Below are positions 50,672 through 64,000 of a stretch of DNA of 64,000 bases, in pieces. This stretch comes from Caryophanon latum (GTDB lineage: Bacteria > Bacillota > Bacilli > Bacillales_A > Planococcaceae), in assembly GCF_001700325.1 (NCBI RefSeq), contig NZ_MATO01000067.1, forward strand, positions 1-64,000. The letters are read 5' to 3'. Position 1 is the stretch's first letter, and every line of letters begins with the position of its first letter. The position numbers and the translations under genes are program-made. The notes under the pieces are model-generated. The model was not told the DNA's origin. It saw only the letters and a list, made by a program, of their open reading frames with translations, and ran no database searches.

Positions 50672-50860
50672 AGCGCTACCATCAACTCGCCTCTCTTAGA
50701 GCAATAAAAAGCCTGCCTTAAAAGTGAAGGGCAATTTTTAGAGACACTTCATTAGTCAAAAAAATGACATACAATATAGCGCATTCGCAGTAAAATAGTC
50801 GTCATTTATTAGTAAAACTGATATACTAGGACAGATAATTAAACGACAGGAGCGATTTTC

Positions 50861-51490
50861 GTGAGCAAAGTATACGTATTTGACCACCCACTCATTCAAC
50901 ATAAACTAACACATATTCGTGACGAAAAAACAGGTACAAAGGAATTCCGCGAGCTAGTTGACGAAGTAGCAACGTTAATGGCATTTGAAATTACACGCGA
51001 TTTACCGTTAGAAGAAATCGATGTAAAAACACCGGTAACGACAGCAAAAGCAAAAGTATTATCAGGTAAAAAAATTGCGATCGTGCCAATTTTACGCGCA
51101 GGTATCGGCATGGTTGACGGCGTATTAAAGCTAATTCCAGCGGCTAAAGTAGGGCATATCGGTCTTTACCGTGACCCAGAAACGTTAAAGCCAGTTGAGT
51201 ATTATGCGAAGCTGCCAGCAGACGTGGAAGAGCGCGATTTCATCATCGTAGACCCAATGCTTGCAACAGGTGGATCAGCAGTTGAAGCGATCAACTCACT
51301 GAAAAAACGCGGCGCAAAAAGCATTAAATTCATGTGCTTAATCGCAGCTCCAGAAGGCGTAAAAGCAATTCAAGACGAGCATAACGACGTAGATATTTAC
51401 ATCGCAGCGCTTGACGAAAAATTAAACGACCACGGTTACATCGTGCCAGGCTTAGGTGACGCGGGCGACCGTTTATTCGGCACAAAATAA
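50861..51490 (+). CDS. upp: Uracil phosphoribosyltransferase
   Basis: A 209-residue enzyme making UMP from uracil and PRPP. PRPP loop [10 protein letters not shown] and uracil-binding end [12 protein letters not shown] are present. It starts at GTG 50861 after GACAGGAGCG. Order glyA-upp is conserved. Confidence 0.97.
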   Translation: MSKVYVFDHPLIQHKLTHIRDEKTGTKEFRELVDEVATLMAFEITRDLPLEEIDVKTPVTTAKAKVLSGKKIAIVPILRAGIGMVDGVLKLIPAAKVGHIGLYRDPETLKPVEYYAKLPADVEERDFIIVDPMLATGGSAVEAINSLKKRGAKSIKFMCLIAAPEGVKAIQDEHNDVDIYIAALDEKLNDHGYIVPGLGDAGDRLFGTK

Positions 51491-51527
51491 GCGAGCTTAA
51501 ATAAAAGTACGTTCTATAGTACAATGA

Positions 51528-51557
51528 AGACTGTCTAACAATTAGGCAGTCTTTTTT
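51528..51557 (+). terminator. Terminator after upp
   Basis: AGACTGTCTAA and TTAGGCAGTCT form the stem, followed by TTTTTT. Confidence 0.9.
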
Positions 51558-51618
51558 ATTATGGTAAACATATAATAGAGGAAACTATTGTAATGAATAT
51601 GTTGGAGGGAACAAACTG

Positions 51619-52731
51619 ATGAAAAAATTTAAAGTAATGACGATTTTCGGTACGCGTCCAGAAGCAATTAAAATGGCGCCGCTCGTACTGGAGTTACAAA
51701 AGCATCCAGAGCAAATCGAATCGATCGTCACTGTAACAGCGCAGCACCGTCAAATGCTTGACCAAGTGCTTGAAACGTTTAACATTACGCCAAACTACGA
51801 TTTAAACATTATGAAGGATCGCCAAACGTTAATCGATGTGACGACGAACGCATTAAAAGGGTTGGACGAAGTAATGAAGGAAGCGAAGCCAGATATCGTA
51901 TTAGTTCACGGTGATACATCAACGACATTCGTTGGCAGCTTAGCGGCATTTTACAACCAAATTGCGATCGGTCACGTAGAAGCTGGTTTACGCACAGGCA
52001 ATAAATATTCGCCGTACCCAGAGGAGATGAATCGTCAGCTAACAGGTGTTATGGCGGACTTACATTTCGCACCGACTGAACAATCACGCAACAACTTATT
52101 AAAGGAAAATAAATTAGACGAAGCGATTTACGTAACAGGTAACACAGCAATCGATGCATTGCGCACGACCGTTCAAGAAAATTACACACATCCGGTACTT
52201 GAACAAGTTGGCAGCGACCGTATGATTTTATTAACTGCGCACCGTCGCGAAAACTTAGGGCAGCCGATGCGCAACATGTTTAAAGCGATCAAACGTTTAC
52301 TTGCAGAGCATGACGATGTACAAGTCGTATACCCAGTGCATATGAACCCAGCTGTGCGTGAAGTGGCAAACGAAGTGTTAGGAGGAGACGCGCGCGTGCA
52401 TTTAATCGAGCCGCTTGAAGTGTTTGATTTCCATAACTTTGCGGCACGTTCATTTATGATTTTAACGGATTCAGGCGGTGTACAGGAGGAAGCACCATCA
52501 CTTGGTAAGCCAGTTCTTGTACTGCGCGATACGACGGAACGTCCTGAAGGTATTGCAGCAGGTACGTTAAAGCTTGCAGGCACGGAGGAAGAAACAATTT
52601 ATACGCTTGCAAAAGAGCTATTAACAGACGAAGAAGCATATGCAAAAATGGCGCACGCATCGAATCCATACGGTGACGGTCACGCATCAGAGCGCATCGT
52701 TGAATCGCTGCTTATGTTTTTAAATCGATAA
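51619..52731 (+). CDS. mnaA: UDP-N-acetylglucosamine 2-epimerase (non-hydrolysing)
   Basis: A 370-residue epimerase supplying UDP-N-acetylmannosamine for wall teichoic acid linkage units. Motifs are FGTRPEAIKMAPL, VHGDTSTTF, HVEAGLRT, and the phosphate-binding SGGVQEEAPSLGKPVLVLRD region near residue 285. GGAGGGAAC precedes ATG. It is encoded between upp and the atp operon. Confidence 0.96.
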   Translation: MKKFKVMTIFGTRPEAIKMAPLVLELQKHPEQIESIVTVTAQHRQMLDQVLETFNITPNYDLNIMKDRQTLIDVTTNALKGLDEVMKEAKPDIVLVHGDTSTTFVGSLAAFYNQIAIGHVEAGLRTGNKYSPYPEEMNRQLTGVMADLHFAPTEQSRNNLLKENKLDEAIYVTGNTAIDALRTTVQENYTHPVLEQVGSDRMILLTAHRRENLGQPMRNMFKAIKRLLAEHDDVQVVYPVHMNPAVREVANEVLGGDARVHLIEPLEVFDFHNFAARSFMILTDSGGVQEEAPSLGKPVLVLRDTTERPEGIAAGTLKLAGTEEETIYTLAKELLTDEEAYAKMAHASNPYGDGHASERIVESLLMFLNR

Positions 52732-52763
52732 ATGAGGGAATACAACAACCGTCAATTTAGTCT

Positions 52764-52955
52764 TTTATAGTAGGAGATCGAAAAAATTGCGAAGGCCGGT
52801 TTGAACAATAGGCGAGCTGCAGCCGCAAGAGCGAAAAACTTTCGGCGACGATGAACAAATCGAGCATGAGCTTTACATGAAAGGCTTGCATTACGCGATA
52901 GAAAAGTTGGAGAGCTGAATAACAAAGCACGAAACTACATTCACCGTCTATATAG
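52764..52955. repeat. Diverged family B repeat between mnaA and atpI (copy B3)
   Basis: It begins TATAGTAGGAGATCG and ends CATTCACCGTCTATATAG, like copies B1 and B2, and the tail GAGCTGAATAACAAAGC resembles GAGCCGACTAACAAAAC. The middle is strongly diverged. The remaining gap 52956-53300 is AT-rich with no assignable feature. Confidence 0.6.
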
Positions 52956-53314
52956 AGGAAGCTAGCGACGCAGTTCGGCTGAAAAAAAGTTCGCATATAT
53001 ACGTAAATTCAGCTTAAAAAATCAACAAATGTACGCAATTTGTATAGAATTTATCGCTTTGTGAATTTTCGCGTACAAATTTGTCAACAATTTGACAAGG
53101 TATGCGCGTTTGTGAAGTTTTTCACCTGAACTAATTGACATCAAATACCCCCTATTGTATGCTTACAAAGGGTAAGAATGATAAGGGTTTAGTCTGTAAA
53201 AAGACGTATAAACACTTGTTGTATCAACTTTCTACTACTATACTGGTGGAAATGCTAATCATTTAATGGTTAGTGCTTGAGGACATTCTATTTTGTAGAG
53301 TGGAGGAGAGCGAA

Positions 53315-53377
53315 ATGCAGTTATTTAACCGTTTTCTAGAGGGCATGATCCGGATCATATTTTTAGAGAATTGTTAA
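53315..53377 (+). CDS. Candidate 20-codon leader peptide of the atp operon
   Basis: ATG 53315 follows GTGGAGGAGAG, the strongest ribosome-binding site in this gap. The frame encodes MQLFNRFLEGMIRIIFLENC then TAA. It contains a perfect 14-base palindrome, ATGATCCGGATCAT (53345-53358), followed by five T. A further hairpin GTAGTG/CACTAC lies at 53397-53414, before atpI. It may be a translated regulatory leader or a small protein. I know no equivalent. Confidence 0.4.
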   Translation: MQLFNRFLEGMIRIIFLENC

Positions 53378-53479
53378 TGCGATAATACATCGCGATGTAG
53401 TGTGCATTCACTACAACAACTGAATTCACTTAGTGGTGATTGTCATCTTTACTCGAAACTAGTTCAGGAGACTTGTAAA

Positions 53480-53854
53480 ATGCTAGATTTGCATCAGATT
53501 TACGCCGCTCAAAAGAGAGGACTCTTTTTTTTACTAGCAGGTTGCGCTTTAGGATGGGGATTTTTAACTTCATACCAAACAATTTTCGCTGGTATCGCAC
53601 TGGGTGCATTATTTGGTACGTATAACTTTTGGATTTTAGTTCGACGTATGGAGAAATTTGATAAATCCATTAGTGAGGGAAGAAGAGCAGCATCTATGGG
53701 CATGTCCTTCCGTTTCGGATCAGGTGTTGCAGCGGTAGCAGTTGCTATGTTGTTGCCGGAATATTTTCATCTCATTAGCACGGTTAGCGGGCTAATGTTC
53801 CCATATGTTTTCGTTCTTGTAGAGCGAAGCATATACCTTGTAAGAAACCAATAA
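53480..53854 (+). CDS. atpI: ATP synthase subunit I
   Basis: A 124-residue membrane protein with four hydrophobic segments. It is the assembly-related or Mg-transport accessory subunit usually encoded first in atp operons. ATG 53480 has CAGGAG nine bases upstream; longer in-frame readings from 53402 have no site. Subunit I is poorly conserved, so position supports the call as much as sequence. Confidence 0.85.
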   Translation: MLDLHQIYAAQKRGLFFLLAGCALGWGFLTSYQTIFAGIALGALFGTYNFWILVRRMEKFDKSISEGRRAASMGMSFRFGSGVAAVAVAMLLPEYFHLISTVSGLMFPYVFVLVERSIYLVRNQ

Positions 53855-53876
53855 AGTGCTTTAGAAAGAGAGGTGA

Positions 53877-54611
<735 letters not shown>

Positions 54612-54614
54612 TAA

Positions 54615-54908
<294 letters not shown>

Positions 54909-55069
54909 TTGGTCGTTACCGATTCGTATTTAAAATGTAGTGGCGAAGGCTCATTCGTTCTGAATAACTTCGTCACTTCTTGTGTGTACCTTTATTTCCA
55001 ATTTTTTAAACATTCATAGTTCTTACAAATAAAATGAACTTACAAGCTCTTGAAGGGAGTGAAACAATC

Positions 55070-55591
55070 GTGTTTTTAGATAACCTTGTATTAGGTGCTG
55101 GTGCAACAGGCATGAACTTAGGTGATATTGTTGTAACACTAGTAACGTTCTTACTTTTAATGGCTCTTCTAAAAAAATTCGCTTGGGGTCCTTTAATGGG
55201 TATCATGCAGCAACGTGAAGAGTTAGTTGCGAGCGAAATTGAAGAAGCAGAAAAGAACCGTAAAGAATCTGCTAACTTATTAGCTCAAAACGAAAAGTTA
55301 GTAAAAGAAACTCAAGCTAACATGGCTGAGATTTTAGAAAGCGCTAAAAAACAAGCGACTGCTCAACGTGAAGAAATCATCTCAGCAGCAACTGCTGAAG
55401 CGGCTCGTCTTAAAGAGTCTGCACAGCGTGATATCGTTGCAGAGCGTGAAAAAGCAGTTGAAGCTATTCGTGAAGAAGTCGTTTCATTATCAGTACTTGC
55501 TGCATCTAAAGTTCTTGGAAAAGAAATTTCAGAAGCTGACAACAGTGCATTAATTAAAGAAACGATTGCGAAGGCAGGCGAAATCAAATGA
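55070..55591 (+). CDS. atpF: ATP synthase subunit b
   Basis: A 173-residue peripheral stalk subunit. One N-terminal membrane helix (about 18-35) is followed by a long charged coiled coil. GTG 55070 is favoured, because GAAGGGAGTG sits just upstream and the length then matches homologues; ATG 55034 would add 12 residues without a site. The stop overlaps atpH. Confidence 0.94.
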   Translation: MFLDNLVLGAGATGMNLGDIVVTLVTFLLLMALLKKFAWGPLMGIMQQREELVASEIEEAEKNRKESANLLAQNEKLVKETQANMAEILESAKKQATAQREEIISAATAEAARLKESAQRDIVAEREKAVEAIREEVVSLSVLAASKVLGKEISEADNSALIKETIAKAGEIK

Positions 55592-56124
55592 GTCAATCGA
55601 CTGTAGCGAAACGCTATGCCCAAGCATTATTTGAAGCAGCTAATGAATCAAAGCTTCTTACTGAAGTTGGACAAGATTTAGCTGAGCTTTCAAAAGTCTT
55701 AGCAGATACGCCAGAGTTACTAACACTTTTAAGTGCTCCAAAAGTATCTGTTGAACGCAAAAAGCAATTCATCGGTGAAATTTTTGCTGGCGCACAGCCG
55801 GTTGTTATTAACGTACTTCAGCTTTTAGTTGAACGTAAGCGTTTTAACGAAGTAGTTAATGTAGTGGAAGAATTCGATCGTTTATCTGCTGACTCACAAG
55901 GGTTTGCACGTGCAACGGTATTTTCTACTCGTCCTTTATCGGAAGAAGAACGCACTGAAATTTCAGCTGCATTCGCAAAACGAGTGAACAAAAACTCATT
56001 AGCAATTGACAATGTAATTGACGAATCACTAATCGGTGGTATTCGTGTTCAAATCGGAAATGACATTTTTGATAGCAGCGTAAAAGGTAAACTTGCACGC
56101 TTACAAAAAGCATTAACTCGATAA
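55588..56124 (+). CDS. atpH: ATP synthase subunit delta
   Basis: A 178-residue F1 subunit joining the stalk to the alpha-beta head (VAKRYAQALFEAA at the N-terminus, LIGGIRVQIGNDIFDSSVKG at the C-terminus). Its ATG overlaps the atpF stop (ATGA). Confidence 0.96.
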   Translation: MSQSTVAKRYAQALFEAANESKLLTEVGQDLAELSKVLADTPELLTLLSAPKVSVERKKQFIGEIFAGAQPVVINVLQLLVERKRFNEVVNVVEEFDRLSADSQGFARATVFSTRPLSEEERTEISAAFAKRVNKNSLAIDNVIDESLIGGIRVQIGNDIFDSSVKGKLARLQKALTR

Positions 56125-56141
56125 TATAATTAAGAACTTGA

Positions 56142-57662
<1,521 letters not shown>

Positions 57663-57692
57663 TTAGATTCGGTTTTGGACATAAAACAATAA

Positions 57693-60042
<2,350 letters not shown>

Positions 60043-60065
60043 TTAGCTGACGAGGAGGAAAAAAT

Positions 60066-60473
60066 ATGAAGACAGTAACAGTCAATATTGTCACTCCCGA
60101 CGGCCCAGTATACGATGGCGAAGTAACAATGGTCATCGCTAAAACAGTAGCAGGTGATATCGGTGTTTTAGCTGGTCACGTGCCTATGGTTGCACCACTT
60201 GCAATCAGTGCTGTTAAACTGAACAAAGCAGACGGTAAATCGGATGTAGTTACAGTGAGCGGTGGATTTGTAGAAGTGCGCCCGGACAAAATCTCTATTT
60301 TAGCAACAGCTGCAGAGCTTGCTGAAAATATTGATGTTGCTCGTGCGAAAGAAGCACAAAAACGTGCAGAAGCGCGCCTTCAACAAAAACAAAGTGAAAT
60401 CGACGTTAAACGTGCTGAAGCTGCTTTAGCGCGTGCGATGAATCGTATCAAAGTTCAAGAGGGTAACATCTAA
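60066..60473 (+). CDS. atpC: ATP synthase subunit epsilon
   Basis: A 135-residue rotor subunit with an N-terminal beta sandwich ([25 protein letters not shown]) and C-terminal helical hairpin rich in Arg, Ala and Glu that can inhibit ATP hydrolysis. GAGGAGG precedes ATG. It ends the nine-gene operon. Confidence 0.97.
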   Translation: MKTVTVNIVTPDGPVYDGEVTMVIAKTVAGDIGVLAGHVPMVAPLAISAVKLNKADGKSDVVTVSGGFVEVRPDKISILATAAELAENIDVARAKEAQKRAEARLQQKQSEIDVKRAEAALARAMNRIKVQEGNI

Positions 60474-60485
60474 TTAGATTGGAAG

Positions 60486-60517
60486 GACGAGTAGAGAAAT
60501 CTACTCGTCTTTTTTTG
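60486..60517 (+). terminator. Terminator of the atp operon
   Basis: GACGAGTAG and CTACTCGTC stem with a T run. Confidence 0.95.
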
Positions 60518-60606
60518 TGCGTACGAAACGAATAGTTAATTGCATAGTATTTTATAGCAGTGTCCTCTATAATAAGAATAATAGACATGTAAAGGAGTTT
60601 TTTTGA

Positions 60607-60849
60607 GTGGAAGTATATTCACAGCTCGGCGCACAGGCAGCAGTGGCCGTCGTAGCGTATATGTTTTTTATCGGTGTAACGTTTTATGCACTGCAAGCAT
60701 TTCGAATGGAGCAGCTATTCAAAAAGGGAAAGGTATTTCAAATCCAGCTCGTCTATATTTTACTTAGCATCGCAATCGGCTCGACCGTTGCGGATTTTAT
60801 TTTGAGCTTATCAAATTATTCACAACAGCTGCCGTATATTTTTCAGTAA
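60607..60849 (+). CDS. ywzB: DUF1146 family membrane protein YwzB
   Basis: An 80-residue protein with two hydrophobic segments (AAVAVVAYMFFIGVTFYAL, and VYILLSIAIGSTVADFILSL with charged FRMEQLFKKGK between). DUF1146 genes sit between atpC and murAA in Bacillales. It starts with GTG 60607 nine bases after AAAGGAG. Function is unknown. Confidence 0.9.
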   Translation: MEVYSQLGAQAAVAVVAYMFFIGVTFYALQAFRMEQLFKKGKVFQIQLVYILLSIAIGSTVADFILSLSNYSQQLPYIFQ

Positions 60850-60889
60850 TATAACAATTGTGTAGATTAGCCAATTCATTTATATATAG

Positions 60890-60994
60890 GGTTCATCACC
60901 GTAAGCTGGGGTTGACGTATAAAAGTTGCTTGAGCCGCGCCCGCGGAAAGCCTGCCTCGACGTGAAAAGCAACCCCAAGTTATGGTGAAGAGCC
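60890..60994. mobile_element. MITE-like element, 105 bp, family C (copy C2)
   Basis: Identical base for base to copy C1 at 42603-42759 except that a 52-base internal segment is absent. The ends GGTTCATCACC and GGTGAAGAGCC are the same. A perfect 8-bp direct repeat ATATATAG flanks it (60882-60889 and 60995-61002). That duplication falls in the TATATAG end of a family B repeat, so the element inserted there. Confidence 0.92.
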
Positions 60995-60996
60995 AT

Positions 60997-61139
60997 ATAT
61001 AGACAGTGAATGTATTTTAATGTTTTGTTAGTCGGCTCTTCACATTGAGGTAGGCTCACTTTCACGCTTTTCCGATTGAAGTCTACCTTTTTGTTTTGAG
61101 TATAGTGCTCAATATAAATTTCCAATCACCTTCTATATA
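60997..61139. repeat. Family B repeat, inverted (copy B4)
   Basis: Starts TATAGACAGTGAATG and ends CAATCACCTTCTATATA, the reverse complement of the family B ends. GTTTTGTTAGTCGGCTCTTC (61023-61042) is the tail shared with B1 and B2. Its left end is where copy C2 inserted. Confidence 0.8.
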
Positions 61140-61575
61140 CATTGAATTTAACAGTGTGTTCGTTCTTTTGTTTCGGCGGACGTTTTTTATTTGCGGTCAA
61201 ATACCGCGAGCTGTAATTAGTTCAATGTCCATTTCTTAGTGAATGAATACGTTGGAGAAGTAGTAAATTTTTATCATGTAGCAATGAAACATATGGACAA
61301 GTTTTGTGAAAATACTTTTACTTTATAGAAATATGGGTAAAAAGGTAATTAGGCGCTTCATCGGCAATGATAACGATGATAAGCTTTTTATAATGAACTA
61401 ATTAGTAAACGACAGTGAGATGTGGCAGTGCAAGCACAATGATTGCATTATAGGGGAAATCGCGATTTTGTGCTTGAAGTGCGGTAAAAATACATGTATC
61501 ATAAAAGGTGTTTGTTTACTATTTATGACATTATACAACTATGTAATATATATATTTGCTTGGGATAATCAAGTT
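61140..61575. other. AT-rich gap upstream of murAA with one inverted repeat
   Basis: No convincing gene is found. GCAGTGCAAGCACAA (61425-61439) is inversely repeated, with two mismatches, by TTGTGCTTGAAGTGC (61468-61482), enclosing 28 bases. A small frame over this region encodes closely spaced Cys codons but lacks a ribosome-binding site. An RNA or DNA structure in the murAA leader is possible. Confidence 0.4.
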
Positions 61576-61589
61576 CGGAGGGACGAATT

Positions 61590-62888
61590 GTGGATAAAAT
61601 TATTGTAACTGGCGGCAATAAGTTAAGCGGAACAGTTAGAGTGGAAGGTGCTAAAAATGCGGTGCTACCGATTTTAGCAGCGACGATTTTAGCATCAGAA
61701 GGTAAAAATGTAATTAAAGATGTTCCGGCTTTAGCGGATGTGAATATGATTAATGAAGTGTTGCGAAGCTTAAACGCAGATGTTACATATTACGCTGAGC
61801 AAGATGAAGTGATTGTGGATTCACAAAAGCCATTATCAGGTGAGGCACAGTTTGAGTTTGTAAGTAAAATGCGTGCATCCATTTTAGTGATGGGTTCATT
61901 GCTTGCACGAAATGGCTTTGCCCGTGTTGCGTTACCAGGAGGCTGTGCAATCGGGTCACGTCCGATCGAGCTACATTTAAAAGGCTTCGAGGCGATGGGG
62001 GCAAATATTTCATTTGGACATGGCTATGTAGAAGCAGTAGCAGAAGGCGGATTACACGGCGCTGAAGTATATTTAGACTTCCCTTCAGTAGGTGCAACGG
62101 AAAATATTATGGCTGCAGCGTCCCTTGCAAAAGGTGTGACGATTATTGAAAACGCAGCGAAAGAGCCAGAAATTGAAGATTTAGCGAACTTCATTAATGC
62201 GATGGGTGGACGTGTAACGGGTGCAGGTACAGCGACTATTCGTATTGAAGGTGTTGAAAAGCTTGTTGGTACGACACATCACGTCATTCCAGATCGTATT
62301 GAGGCAGGCACATTTATGGTTGCAGCGGCCATTACTGGTGGCGATATCGTAATTGAAAACGCTATCTCGGAGCATATGACCGCATTAATTTCAAAAATGC
62401 GTGATATGGGCGTCGAAATTGATGAAGAGCCAGCTGGATTACGTGTGCGTGCGACGAAGCCATTAAAAGCCGTTGATTTAAAAACGATGCCACATCCAGG
62501 TTTCCCAACAGATATGCAGTCGCAAATGATGGCGCTTATGTTAACAGCAGAAGGTACGAGCATCATTACCGAGACGGTGTTTGAAAATCGCTTTATGCAC
62601 GTGGAAGAATTTCGTCGCATGAATGCACAGACGCAAATTGAAGGGCGCTCTGTATTTATTGAAGGGCCGACACAATTGCAAGGTGCGGAAGTGGAGTCGA
62701 CGGATTTACGTGCGGCGGCTGCGCTTATTTTAACAGGGCTTGTCGCAAAAGGCATTACGCGCGTATCGAAGCTATATCATTTAGATCGTGGCTACGTGAA
62801 TTTTCACGGGAAGCTCGCATCATTAGGAGCAAATATTGAGCGTGTAACAGTCGCACCATCATTAGAAGATACGATGGTGACGAACTAA
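61590..62888 (+). CDS. murAA: UDP-N-acetylglucosamine 1-carboxyvinyltransferase, MurA1/MurAA
   Basis: A 432-residue MurA. Catalytic Cys119 lies in [12 protein letters not shown]. It has [12 protein letters not shown] and the C-terminal KLYHLDRGY. It starts with GTG 61590 after CGGAGGG. Position after the atp operon marks it as the main vegetative copy; the paralogue at 36296 is murAB. The two differ in length and in the residues around the Cys loop (AIGSRPIE against FLGPRPID). Confidence 0.97.
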   Translation: MDKIIVTGGNKLSGTVRVEGAKNAVLPILAATILASEGKNVIKDVPALADVNMINEVLRSLNADVTYYAEQDEVIVDSQKPLSGEAQFEFVSKMRASILVMGSLLARNGFARVALPGGCAIGSRPIELHLKGFEAMGANISFGHGYVEAVAEGGLHGAEVYLDFPSVGATENIMAAASLAKGVTIIENAAKEPEIEDLANFINAMGGRVTGAGTATIRIEGVEKLVGTTHHVIPDRIEAGTFMVAAAITGGDIVIENAISEHMTALISKMRDMGVEIDEEPAGLRVRATKPLKAVDLKTMPHPGFPTDMQSQMMALMLTAEGTSIITETVFENRFMHVEEFRRMNAQTQIEGRSVFIEGPTQLQGAEVESTDLRAAAALILTGLVAKGITRVSKLYHLDRGYVNFHGKLASLGANIERVTVAPSLEDTMVTN

Positions 62889-62902
62889 TACTGTTGATTG
62901 AA

Positions 62903-62933
62903 GACAATGGGAGATGAACCATTGTCTTTTTTC
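62903..62933 (+). terminator. Terminator after murAA
   Basis: GACAATGG with CCATTGTC, loop GAGATGAA, then TTTTTT. Confidence 0.92.
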
Positions 62934-63073
62934 AATGGGTCGAGCTAGTGAAAAGGATGTATTCAATGAAAGCTGTATGATAAAATGAAATGCACATAAA
63001 AGGAATAACTTGCTCAATTGTGAAGAGTGACGGATTGTAAAGAGCTAAAAATAGTAGGAGGAACGAGTAATCG

Positions 63074-64000
63074 ATGTTATCAAAGGATATAGGCATTGAC
63101 TTAGGAACGGCAAATGTATTAATTCACTTGAAAGGAGAAGGTGTTGTTTTAAATGAGCCGTCCGTCGTTGCATTGGATAAAAAAACGCGCAAAGTGTTAG
63201 CTGTTGGAGAAGAGGCGCGTTTAATGGTCGGTCGCACACCGGGAAATATTGTTGCTGTGCGCCCGATGAAGGATGGCGTAATTGCAGATTTTGATATTAC
63301 AGAGGCGATGCTGACATATTTCATTGATAAATTAAAGGTGCGTACGATGTTTTCACGACCACGTATTTTAATTTGTTGTCCGACAAATATTACAGACGTT
63401 GAGCAAAAAGCCATTCGTGAGGCGGCTGAAAAAGCAGGTGGGCGCATCGTTTACTTAGAGGAAGAGCCAAAAGTTGCTGCAATCGGCGCAGGCATGAATA
63501 TTTTTGAGCCAAGTGGCAACATGGTCATCGATATTGGCGGCGGTACGACAGATGTTGCTGTATTATCGATGGGTGACGTCGTAACGAGCGAGTCGATCAA
63601 AGTGGCAGGCGACATGTTTGATATGAGCATTTTGCAATATGTGAAAAAAGAATATAAGCTGCTTATTGGTGAGCGTACAGCAGAGGATATTAAAATTACG
63701 ATCGGTACAGTGTATCCACATAGCCGCGATGAAGTAATGGACATTCGAGGGCGAGATAACGTAACTGGTTTACCACGTACTGTACAAATTACGTCACAGG
63801 AAGTGCAGGAGTCGCTGCATGAATCGATTATGACGATTGTGCAAAGTGCGAAAAATGTGCTTGAGAAAACGCCACCAGAATTAGCCGGAGACATTATTGA
63901 TCGTGGCATTATGTTAACAGGTGGTGGTGCATTGTTACACGGCTTAGAAGGGTTGTTAACAGAGGAGCTTCGCGTGCCGGTGTTCGTCGCTGAAAATCCA
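63074..64000 (+). CDS. mbl: Rod-shape-determining actin homologue Mbl (3' end outside window)
   Basis: 309 codons are visible and the frame is open at the window end. Actin-like ATPase motifs are IGIDLGTANVLIHLKG, the hydrolysis-related YLEEEPKVAAIGAG, and VIDIGGGTTDVAV, with LTGGGALLHGLEGLL near the end. The sequence is nearer to Mbl than MreB in my reading (VLIHLKGEGVVLNEPSVVALD). It organises lateral wall synthesis at the membrane. ATG 63074 follows AGGAGG. In B. subtilis spoIID, spoIIQ and spoIIID lie between murAA and mbl; here only a terminator and about 140 bases do. Confidence 0.93.
   Translation, partial: MLSKDIGIDLGTANVLIHLKGEGVVLNEPSVVALDKKTRKVLAVGEEARLMVGRTPGNIVAVRPMKDGVIADFDITEAMLTYFIDKLKVRTMFSRPRILICCPTNITDVEQKAIREAAEKAGGRIVYLEEEPKVAAIGAGMNIFEPSGNMVIDIGGGTTDVAVLSMGDVVTSESIKVAGDMFDMSILQYVKKEYKLLIGERTAEDIKITIGTVYPHSRDEVMDIRGRDNVTGLPRTVQITSQEVQESLHESIMTIVQSAKNVLEKTPPELAGDIIDRGIMLTGGGALLHGLEGLLTEELRVPVFVAENP

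Noticed and set aside
52838-52918. A protein-like frame ending in a charged helix between mnaA and atpI
   Set aside because: It begins after an in-frame TGA, has no start codon with a ribosome-binding site, and falls within a diverged copy of the family B repeat.
61420-61608. A 62-codon Cys-rich frame overlapping the start of murAA
   Set aside because: No ribosome-binding site, overlaps murAA by 19 bases, and the Cys spacing can be explained by the inverted repeat it spans. Kept only as part of a finding.

Overview
The window is a 64 kb chromosomal segment of a low-to-mid GC Bacillota bacterium of the order Bacillales. Gene content and order best fit the Caryophanaceae/Planococcaceae (the Kurthia, Caryophanon, Solibacillus, Lysinibacillus neighbourhood). 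Most of it follows the Bacillus subtilis ywf-ywm region gene for gene. It differs in carrying a B12-dependent acyl-CoA pathway, many dispersed palindromic repeats, and in lacking the sporulation genes expected at two places (spoIIR near prfA, and spoIID/spoIIQ/spoIIID between murAA and mbl). I read it as a probably non-sporulating relative; the genus is not decidable from the window.

Layout. 1-5.0 kb: the end of a wall-anchored surface protein with a variant sorting signal, an HD-domain protein, a decayed IS3 fragment, a class A sortase, a tautomerase and YwhD. 5.3-12.8 kb: a class A penicillin-binding protein, agmatinase, an enolase-superfamily epimerase with a GNAT enzyme, YwiB and ArgS. 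13.3-17.7 kb: a cobalamin riboswitch controlling a B12 uptake operon (btuF, btuC, a BtuD-CbiZ fusion, PduO-type adenosyltransferase). 18.2-29.0 kb: fatty-acid/acyl-CoA catabolism (FadF, thiolase, 3-hydroxyacyl-CoA dehydrogenase, two acyl-CoA dehydrogenases, a TetR regulator, the fused isobutyryl-CoA mutase IcmF). The adenosylcobalamin made by the preceding operon is the cofactor IcmF needs. 29.2-43 kb: rpoE (delta), pyrG with a CTP-sensing attenuator, ywjG, spo0F, fbaA, a transaldolase-like aldolase, murA2, glpX, rho, rpmE, tdk. 43-52.7 kb: prfA, prmC, ywlC, ywlE, a chemotaxis receptor, rpiB, ywlG, glyA, upp, mnaA. 53.5-60.5 kb: the complete F1Fo ATP synthase operon atpIBEFHAGDC. 60.6-64 kb: ywzB, murAA and the start of mbl, which runs off the window.

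The most unusual material is between the genes. At least sixteen related hairpin-forming repeats of about 100-290 bp occupy the longer gaps. They fall into at least three architectures that share a core. One architecture behaves as a transposable MITE: two copies 18 kb apart match exactly over 105 bp, each has imperfect terminal inverted repeats, and each is flanked by its own perfect 8-bp direct repeat. One of these copies sits inside a member of a second architecture and the other in the end of a third, so a relative order of insertion can be read. Another architecture shows compensatory base changes in its stem and optional internal modules.
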